Source: Chimonanthus salicifolius (taxonomy: Eukaryota > Streptophyta > Magnoliopsida > Laurales > Calycanthaceae). From it: a stretch of DNA of 64,000 nucleotides. Position numbers and translations under genes: made by a program. How positions within the stretch are numbered: the first letter of the stretch is position 1; each line of letters starts with the position of its first letter. The DNA is taken from NCBI GenBank assembly GCA_013350335.1, contig CM023539.1, positions 12,152,302 through 12,216,301 on the forward strand, written 5' to 3'. Under the pieces are notes generated by a model. That model ran no database searches, was not told the DNA's origin, and saw only the letters and a program-made list of their open reading frames with translations. This document shows, in pieces, positions 56,474 through 64,000 of this stretch.

Positions 56474-58251
56474 GGCCGAGGTTACTAAACCAAAACACAA
56501 AGGAGGTCTAGGTTTTGTCCCTATTAGAGTGAAAACGAAGCCTTATTATGCAAATGGGGATGGCGCTTTGGATCAGAGAAGCATGCATTATGGGTCCGGC
56601 TACTTTCGGCTAAATATGGCTTAGCAAATAAAAATGGGTGGTCATTAGGAGAGGGTGCAAAGCGGTCTGGCTCCAGGATACTCAAAGACTGGTGGAATGT
56701 GTGCGAGGGTAAGACTGAGGTTGAAAGTTTATTTCAAAAGAATCTTAGGGTGCTGGTTGGCAAGGGGGACCATACTTGTTTTTGGGAAGACATTTGGTTG
56801 GGGGATAGGTCGTTGAAAGAGACATTCCCGAGATTATACAGAGCAACCAGAGTTAAGCAAGCATTAATTCAAGAAATGGTCAAGGTGGATAGGCTTGGCA
56901 TGTCATGGAATTTTGATTTTAGAAGAGATCTCCAGGCTTTCGAGGTCCAGTCTCTAAATGACCTTAGGGCGAAATTGGATGAGTTTAAGATGGATTTGGA
57001 GTCTGGTGATGAATGGGTTTGGATGGGCAATTCTTCGGGGATCTTTTTGGTGAAATCTTTGTCTGACCTTGCGATTCAATGCTTGGAGGGCTACTTAGTT
57101 TCTCAGGCTATTATTTGGAAAAGCCTGGCCCCACCTAGAGTTCAGATGTTCACTTGGTGCGGCGCAAGGGGTAGGATTCTGACTAGAGTGGAGCTTAGTC
57201 GCAGAGGGATGTTAGGTTTTGATGGAGACTTGTCTTGTCCTCTTCGTCAAGTGGCTGAAGAATCTATAGACCACCTTTTCGTACTCTGCCCAATGGCTTG
57301 GAGATTATGGTGCAGTTTCGTAAACCTGTTGGGAGTTTCTTGGGTCTGCCCCAGATCATGGGAGGTGTTTTTGGAATCCTGGCCTTTGGTTCGCCTGCAT
57401 TATAGAATGAAGCTTGTGTAGAATACTATTCCTGCGGTGGTCTTGTGGACCATTTGGAGAGAGAGAAACTCTAGAGTGTTCGAGGGGAGTAAGTTGGAAT
57501 TCGGCAAACGTTTTGAATCTGCCAAATGGAGATTAAGCTCGTGACTTTGTGCTAACAAGGAATTCAAGGATTTCAAAGCTGAGGATTTGCGTCTGTCGTT
57601 GGTTGGATGTCTGGTCCCCCACTCAAGAGGGGCAAACCTACGGTTGTGTGGGCCTCTCCCCCAGCTGGATCGTGGAAGTTCAATGTGGATGGGGCATCCA
57701 AAGGTAAACCTGCGCTGGCTGGAATTGGGGGAGCACTTCAGAATCATATGGGTTTTACTCGTATTGCTTTCTCGGAATCTGTTGGGATCAAGGAGTCAAA
57801 TGAAGTGGAACTTCTTAGTATTCGGAGAGCTCTGTCCCTAGGGGTGTCTTTAAGGGGGAGAGATTAATTATTGAAATTGATTCTTCTAACGCTATCAAAT
57901 GGGCCAAAGGTCTGAAGCGCCCCCCCCCTGGAGACTAATTACCTTAGTTAGGGAGATAAAGGAGTTATTAAAGGATTTGGATGTATCCTTTTCTCAAATT
58001 AGCAGGTCGGCCAATGGGGTGGCTGATTTTCTTGCTAAAAATGGTGTAGATGGGGCTTTGCGCGGCACTTTCTTCGCCCCGAGCGGCTAGCAGATTTCTT
58101 TATTTTCTTTGTTGTTATTTTATATATTTCTTCTACTTTGCTTAGCTTTGTTTTGGGGAGGGCGTCTAATTCTCTTAGGCCACCTCCTCCTTACATGACA
58201 TGTTGTACTTTTTATTGTTAATGATAATCCATTCTAAGCTGTTTCAAAAAA
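56474..58251 (+). mobile_element. LINE (L1-like), 5'-truncated
   Basis: The element starts abruptly within the reverse-transcriptase C-terminal region (TKPKHKGGLGF) and ends in a short A-tail (CAAAAAAAA). It is flanked by an exact 13-bp target duplication. Truncation at the 5' end is usual for target-primed reverse transcription. The coding region has one stop near 57420, one near 57540 and a shift near 57610-57660, so it is rather young. Its 3' end is non-coding from 58090. Confidence 0.95.
56530..58090 (+). pseudogene. LINE RT tail, zinc-binding segment and RNase H
   Basis: Segments in order: RLLSAKYGLANKNGWSLGE, then VGKGDHTCFWEDIWLGDRSL (typical post-RT region) and WKSLAPPRVQMFTWCGARGR. 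A Cys/His zf-RVT-like stretch follows (CPLRQVAEESIDHLFVLCP) and WTIWRERNSRVFEG. After a frame change the RNase H domain begins WKFNVDGASKGKPALAGIGG (first catalytic Asp in NVDGA). It continues through NEVELLSIRRALSLGV and, after another change at a C9 run (57919), SQISRSANGVADFLAKNG. Such RNase H (RVT_3) tails are usual in plant LINEs. Confidence 0.92.
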
Positions 58252-58264
58252 AAGTGACATACAC

Positions 58265-59310
58265 CCAAAAAAGGAGAAAATTGGGTGACCATACTGTTGA
58301 TAGGATACACATTTGTTTACTAAAAGAAATAGGAAGACTGATGTCCGTATATGATAGATAATGTAGTGAATCATTATATTAGATATGTAGATTAAGTGTG
58401 CGGTTCTATCTATGTTTATTTTATTCTTACATTTTGATCCTTAAATTTTTTAATATTTTAGATTATTTTTTAACATGTATTCAATAATATTAAAATAATC
58501 AAATTAAAATGAAAATCAATAAGTCTTCAATCCATGAGAAATTTTATATTTATTTTATTTAATATTATGGTCTATTGCGATTCTAGCTCTATCTTTTCTA
58601 ATCGGCTCTGCTCAAAAGTGCTTAGCAACTCATTCTTAAAAATACTACACATTCTTTAAAATGTGTGCCATTGGATGTTTCTAGATAGGGTCCACTTTCG
58701 CCCAGATTATAATTTTATTGAGAACATTTATATTTATATAAAGAATATAGAATATTATTTTGATTAGATTAATTAAGTCATATTTCTTAAATATTTTAAA
58801 TTTTAATTACTTTAAATTATTTTTAATCTCAAATGTTATTGCATTAAGAGAGGATTCACAAAAAGGTAATCTTCACTAGAAAAATATTTGTTTAAATATA
58901 TATCCACAAAAATTACCTGTATTAATTTATTCAAGAACATCCAGCCATATTTTCTAAGACTCTAAAATTTAATTACCGCTACTTGTTTTAAATTTCTGAA
59001 CTCTTTGAGGGCGTGATTGGTCGAATCTGGAATGCATACACTAGCATAAAACTTTTTAAGCAATATGACATAAAAGTCTAGTGATTCAAGAGTAATTTAA
59101 AAATGATTACGATTTAAGAGGCTTTGAAGATATGGTTTGATTTATTTAATTAAGGTAATTTATGTTGATTATAGACCTTTTGGTCGATGAGATTTTTTTT
59201 TTAGATTCCACATATTACAAAAGGTCACAAAAGTTTAAAAGTTTTGTCCTTTTGACTATTTTAAAATATTTTATGATCTCTAAACTTTTCACCTAAATAA
59301 AGGGTCTACT
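58265..59310. other. AT-rich intergenic DNA
   Basis: No gene, RNA or bounded repeat was recognised. Confidence 0.5.
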
Positions 59311-59656
59311 CTAACCGGTTGCTGTGAACGAGTTGTACATTGAAATTATAGACGGAAATCTTAGGGTTTATAACGGACTTGGGTCACTCTATCTAACAGG
59401 GTAGTCTTTTTGGGCTGGAAGCCCAAGTCTTAATAAATGGTTTCAGAGTTAGGTCTTAGGCTAGCTCATGTGGGCTCAGGAGATCCGTTAGACTAACGGG
59501 ATGGTCGGCGTCGCTCTCTGCACCGGAGGAATTGTTGGGACAGCTGCGAACGACTCCCACATTGGAAGTGTAGAGGGAGATTTAGGGGTTTATAAAGGAC
59601 TTGGGTCACTCCACCTAACATACTAATCTTTTGGACTGAAAGCCCAGGTCCTAACA
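59311..59656 (+). mobile_element. TRIM, family 2, complete, + strand
   Basis: The 3' LTR (59533-59656, 124 bp) starts TGTTGGGACAGC and ends AGGTCCTAACA. The diverged 5' LTR covers 59311-59437. A primer-binding-like TGGTTTCAGAGTTAGGTC follows the 5' LTR, and ACCGGAGGAAT precedes the 3' LTR. Flanks CTACT and CTAAC match at four of five bases. It belongs with the element at 29848-30150. Non-coding. Confidence 0.88.
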
Positions 59657-61028
59657 CTAACACTATATGGTGGATTATTTGGTAACATTTATGTATGAAA
59701 ATGGAGCTAAATAAAAGCCAATATGATTGAAAATTCATTTAAGGTTCAAAATTTTGATTACTTTTAATAAGATATTTTGTAATTAATACGTAGTCCACTA
59801 AAAAGCACATTAATTCAATAATTAAAGCTATATTTTTCTAAGCTTCCAAAATCACTATGCTAAGATGATTGATTGGTTCTAAAAGTTCACTTATACCTTA
59901 TTTATATTCTTTTTTCTTTTTCTTTTTTTCAAATCTCATATGGAAGTATGAGCCCGTTTCTAATTTAGAAGGCAATATTGATATTGAATTTTATTAAAGT
60001 TTAACTAGTTAAAATTTCGTTTAGGAAAAATTCTTCCAAAACCAGCCAGTCATTTGGGGTCATTGACGGGCATGTTTTATTCAATACATTTTCACATGGG
60101 CAACAAAGATTGTAGCAGAACTTGAAGTAAACCTACGGACATGCAAATACAATGCAACTATGTCTATTTAATATGAATAAGTGTTAAATGTTTGATCTTG
60201 CTAAGTGTAGGATTTATGTTCTTTAACTTTAACTTTGTGTAAATGCCGATGCAAGTACGGATCCAAGCTCGTGTTGAAGATCAAAAGTGATGTGAATCAA
60301 AGAGGGGAACAGTAAACTGGGGGCATCTTGTGTGGGTGTGGGGCGTTCCTCCAAGGCGTTTATGGAGATCCTTACCTCGTGGTTCCCCTTAGTTATAAAA
60401 AAAACAGACTAGTTTTACATGGCTTGTTGGCTGGGTTTTTGGCAGCAAACCAGAACTGTTCAGCAACAGTTTGCAGGTCCTTTAGACCGGCCTTAACTTA
60501 AGCAACAAGGAACATTTCTGCAGGCCCAAAATTGAATGCGAACAAAGTCCAGTTCAGGCCCAGACGTTGCAGAAAGGGATCAAAAATTCGGCTCATCCAA
60601 ATTTTCTGCCGAGATGAAAATTTTCGGCCAATATTTCATCTCGGTCGAGATTTTTCTCTCTCAGTTTTTTTTTTTTTTTTGAAAATCTCGGTGGCTCCTT
60701 TTGTTTTTGAAAAAATTCATTTTAAAAGATAAAAGAAGGCTGTTCTTTTTTAAAAAAAATTAAAAATATAAATATCGGCTGATATCTAGGCCGATATTTG
60801 CTTGTATCAGACGAATATCGGCCTAGATATCGACTGGACTCAAGCCGATATTTGTATTTTTTTTAAATAAAAAATAAAAATCGGTTGATATTCGTCCGAT
60901 TTTTTTTATCCCTAGCCGATACTATGTGTATCGGCAGAGATTTCGACCCCTGCTTGCAAAGCAGCGGTGAACTCTAGACTGTTTGGTGACTCCATATAAC
61001 CCATATAACATTAATTCGTAGTTGTTCG
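59657..61028. other. Unassigned DNA with a GGCCGATAT-rich patch
   Basis: Mostly AT-rich without genes. At about 60760-60935 forms of CGGCCTAGATATC and GGCCGATATTTG recur several times on both strands. Similar words are at 23.98-24.06 kb. It is a dispersed, palindrome-rich repeat of unknown class. Confidence 0.5.
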
Positions 61029-61840
61029 TTATTTACTGCATATAAGTTTTTTATAGGAAGCAAAATTCTTTTTCTATCGTAAATATCATCATTACAGTGC
61101 CATCTATGGCCCGATTGAAACAATTAGGTGCTTTGAAGATCAAGTGGAAGATGTGATTTACATCAATAATCCTAAGCTAGCTTGGACGAAATTTGCTTGA
61201 ATCTTATTATATGGTGGGCGTACAAGCTTTTACTAATGTAGAAAATTTTCTTCTAATTTTGTTGGCGGTGGCGCCCATTGAGAGAGAAATCTTCTTCTAT
61301 TTTGATTGAGATAAGGATATCATCACATGCACGTGAACCTTCTCTTCTCTCTTCTCCACTCATCCCATTACTCTGCATTCACCCTTGTTAATGGACCATC
61401 GAATGTGGGCTTTGGAAGTCCAAGACATGTTAAACAAGGCCCTAACCCATATATCCATCAAGTGAGCTCTTCATTTTGCACATTTACACTCATATTAGAA
61501 AGACATCTCTTTCAACCATGAAATTTATCAAGAGAATTCAAGAGGAAATTTCACAATTTTATCATCATTTCTTCTACTAGGCCTAAGTCCACATATTTGA
61601 TCCATGAGCTCTGATATGATCACTTTCATGGGCCAATTTGATGACTTTCGTCTCATTTGTCTCAATCATAAACTTTATAGAATTATGAAGCCAAATTGTA
61701 AATCACATCTTCCATTTGATCTTCAAAGCACCTAATTGTTCCAATCAGGCCATAGATGGCACTGTAACGATGATATTTACTATAGAAAAAGAAGTTTGAT
61801 TCAGATAAAAAATCCTATAAAAATCTTATATGCAATAAAT
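61029..61840. mobile_element. Long inverted-repeat (foldback-like) element
   Basis: The arms, about 61029-61165 and 61693-61840, are reverse complements over some 137 bp with few mismatches. They include CATATAAG.TTTTTATAGGA, AGTGCCATCTATGGCC and AACAATTAGGTGCTTTGAAG. The 530-bp loop has no protein-like frame. Long terminal inverted repeats fit a Mutator-like or foldback element. No target duplication was confirmed, and a part of the loop has a copy near 25.2 kb. Confidence 0.75.
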
Positions 61841-61934
61841 AAAAGATGGCTTCTTCCTTCTTTTATTTCTATTTCTTTCTCTCTTGCTTTTTTTCCCTCT
61901 CTTCTTTCCTTTTCCTTCCCTGCTTTATTGTTTG

Positions 61935-62000
61935 CAGGGCTGGCTCTAGGGCAAGGCGAGTTAAGCGGCCACTTAAGGCCCACGCATTAAAAGGCCTGAA
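61935..62000 (+). mobile_element. Stray hAT terminal fragment
   Basis: It reads CAGGGCTGGCTCTAGG, followed by GGCGAGTTAAGCGG and CACTTAAGGCCC. This parallels the left end of the hAT element at 50537 (CAGGGCCGGCCCTGG, then GGCGAAATAGGCGG and GCCTAGGGCCCC). No matching right end was found nearby, so it is an isolated end or a strongly diverged element. Confidence 0.75.
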
Positions 62001-62109
62001 TTTCTTAAGTTACCGTTAAAGCTTAGAGGCCCAAATTTCGATTTTTAATAACTACCGCAAGCTTATCCCAAACCTAAATATCTTCTTTTTAAGTCCCCTC
62101 AACGGCGGA

Positions 62110-62219
62110 AACTTTATTTTCTCTCCTCTCTAGCTGCTCTCTCTTCCTTCTCTTTGTCTCTCGCCGCTCTTCAGCTCTTCCTCTCTCACCACTCTGCTCT
62201 CTCGCTGCTCTCTCACTGC
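62110..62219 (+). repeat. CT-rich low-complexity tract
   Basis: An irregular CTCT/GCTCTCTC tract of about 100 bp lies immediately before the TGTGACACCCCG start. Confidence 0.8.
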
Positions 62220-64000
62220 TGTGACACCCCGAAATTTTAAGATTTATGAAAAATGAATTTTAATAATTAATTGAGGTTAATGAAATTTTATCAAGTAATT
62301 AAAAGAGATTTAGTGGGATTTAATTGAGAAATTAAATTTTATTTTAATGACGAGTGACACGATGGGAAATAAATTCATAAAATTTATTGGAAAAGGAATT
62401 TGTGATGTGGCGTCAGGCCACATGGGCGATGATATGGCTCGCCACATGGAAGAGGTGACCCAATGCCACACCTAATAATTTAAGGGCAATTAAGGAATAA
62501 AAAGAAAGCCACCACTCCCTGTTTGGATATACATGCACGGCAGACCCACTCCCCTTATTCCATCCGCACAACACTAACCTGCTCCCTTCTCATTCGCACG
62601 GTACTCCTTTCCCCTCTCATTCTTCACACGGCAACACCACATTCTCCATGTTCTCCACCGAGAACCCCACCTCTCCACCGTGAGTTCCACTCCCTTACTC
62701 GATATTCATCTCCTTCTCTGCCTCTCCACTAAAAGAATTCAAGCAAGGAAGGAATCAAGAAGAAGGGAAGGAAAGGAGAAGAAGAAAAGAGGAAAAAAAA
62801 CTCGGGAAAGCTTTGCTTAAGGTAAATATCCATCTCTAGATTTAGGATTTGTACTTAATTTGAAAGTTAGAATGATTTAGAACCAACCATAGACGAACTT
62901 GGGTTTAGGAAATAAAGAAAAACTTGGGGATTTTCGGGTTTTCCTCAATTCATGAAATTGGATTTAAATCTGTGAAATTGTATATTAAATTATAAATATT
63001 AACCCCTAAGGACATGAAAAATCACATAGGGAATAAATTTAAGGGGTTAGGTTGAACGAACAGGACCAATAACCCACCCATGTGTGATTTCCGAGTTCAA
63101 GGAATTCAGTTCGCACATGCAGAAATCGGCAGGATTTTTTCAGATGACTGTCTGTAGAAGATAGGCTTCAGAACTTGTCTCGGAACCTCCGAGACAAGTT
63201 CCGAGGGCTCGGAACAATCCGAAGGAACAAGGATTTCCAAGAACCCTTGGAAGGAATAAGGTCTTAGAACCTGGCTCGGTCGTTTTGAGGCCAAGTTTCG
63301 AAGAGACTTATGAAATTAGAAAGAAGACTTACAAAATTTTGGTTAAATCCACAATGAGAACCCAAGATCTCAGAACCTGGTTCAGAAGTGCCGAGGCCAA
63401 GTTCTGAGCACACCAGTTAAGTTGTATACTTCGAAATGGTCCAAAGGAAACCCTGATGTTCCGAGGCTTCGAAACAAGCTTCGGAAGTTCCAAGGATATG
63501 GTGACCCAAGTTCCAAACCCACATTATTGAGACTGTATGACCCTCAACTTCACATTTTTTGGTGGAACATGAATATAGGACCAATGAAACATCACAAATT
63601 GGAAATTAATGAAAATGATAAGTATAGACTTGGAAAACAATGACACAAACTAATCGTACAATTTATTGTATTTCAATTCATAGAAATAACCAAATGACTG
63701 GAAGGTGATCTAGGAGACGTACGTACCACGTAGCTCGTTACTTCGCGGAATCTCGGTGATCAGGTAGGTTTTCCTACATTATAAAAGTACCATTGTGATT
63801 ATGTATATTCGAGTATGCATTGATGAGTTGTTTTAAATATGCGTTTTGATGACGACGATTTGAGAATATGTGATTTCCACGTACGATGAACATGAATTAT
63901 TTTATGTATTATGAAATGGATTTGATATCATTGCATTAACATGAACTTCATGCATTTGCATGGGATGGGAAGGCATAAAACCAAAGTAAAGAGACGACGT
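62220..64000 (+). mobile_element. Probable gypsy-type LTR start, runs off the window
   Basis: It starts TGTGACACCCCGAAATTTT, a common start of large plant gypsy (Del/Tekay-like) LTRs. No coding capacity is seen. It contains a CTCC/CACGG-rich part (62.5-62.7 kb), an A/G-rich stretch, and repeats of CAGAACCTGG..CCGAGGCCAAGTT type (63.17-63.41 kb). The right end is not in the window, so the class is inferred. Confidence 0.55.
63171..63201. repeat. Perfect 14-bp hairpin
   Basis: The arms GAACTTGTCTCGGA and TCCGAGACAAGTTC are exact reverse complements with a 3-nt loop (ACC). It lies in the presumed LTR. Confidence 0.9.

Overview
The window is nuclear DNA of a flowering plant, most likely a dicot with a repeat-rich genome. 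It is AT-rich, and nearly every recognisable protein fragment belongs to a plant transposable element (Ty1-copia, Ty3-gypsy, TRIM, LINE, SINE, hAT, Stowaway). Only two host loci are clear. One is an LRR receptor-like protein (RLP) gene on the + strand. The other is a broken GRAS transcription-factor gene on the - strand. The species cannot be named from sequence alone. No prokaryotic gene, CRISPR array or rRNA was seen; the only tRNA-like sequences are SINE heads.

1-22.6 kb, RLP region: three near-identical 153-bp LRR exons (1479, 3259, 3887) with intact splice borders and the same phase sit in a tandemly duplicated intron/exon array. A large last exon (20781-22537) encodes about 15 LRRs, a juxtamembrane acidic stretch, a transmembrane helix and a short tail. 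The 16.7 kb between them is filled by insertions: a TRIM (4344-4680), a copia solo LTR with perfect target duplication (4727-5173), a deleted copia element (5785-8594), a copia fragment abutting a better-kept copia element (9.3-16.07 kb, - strand), another copia fragment (16.07-18.0 kb, + strand) and a gypsy-type solo LTR with perfect target duplication (19829-20552).

22.6-30.6 kb, AT-rich and gene-poor: a SINE with target duplications, tandem and segmental duplications, a Ds-like MITE candidate, a possible tiny terminal exon (28738-28800) and a TRIM (29848-30150).

30.6-48.3 kb, nested retroelements: a - strand gypsy element with a 2.6-kb LTR, truncated in integrase, carrying a 2-kb LTR flanked by about 346-bp direct repeats. 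Next is a + strand copia fragment split by a non-autonomous gypsy element, and then a nearly full-length - strand copia (43507-48261).

48.3-64 kb: SINEs, the GRAS gene (52999 down to 50492), a Stowaway MITE, a Ds-like MITE, a 5'-truncated LINE with a 13-bp target duplication, a second TRIM of the 29.8-kb family, a long inverted-repeat element, a hAT end and the start of a gypsy-like LTR running off the window.

The strongest result is the GRAS locus. Its VHIID to PFYRE core is deleted with a frameshift, and an independent 1.49-kb hAT element with an exact 8-bp target duplication interrupts the codons of the terminal SAW motif. I found no convincing new multi-gene system. The noteworthy items are structural: the double-hit GRAS gene, the LRR-exon array, the oversized repeat around the 2-kb LTR, and three miniature LTR elements.
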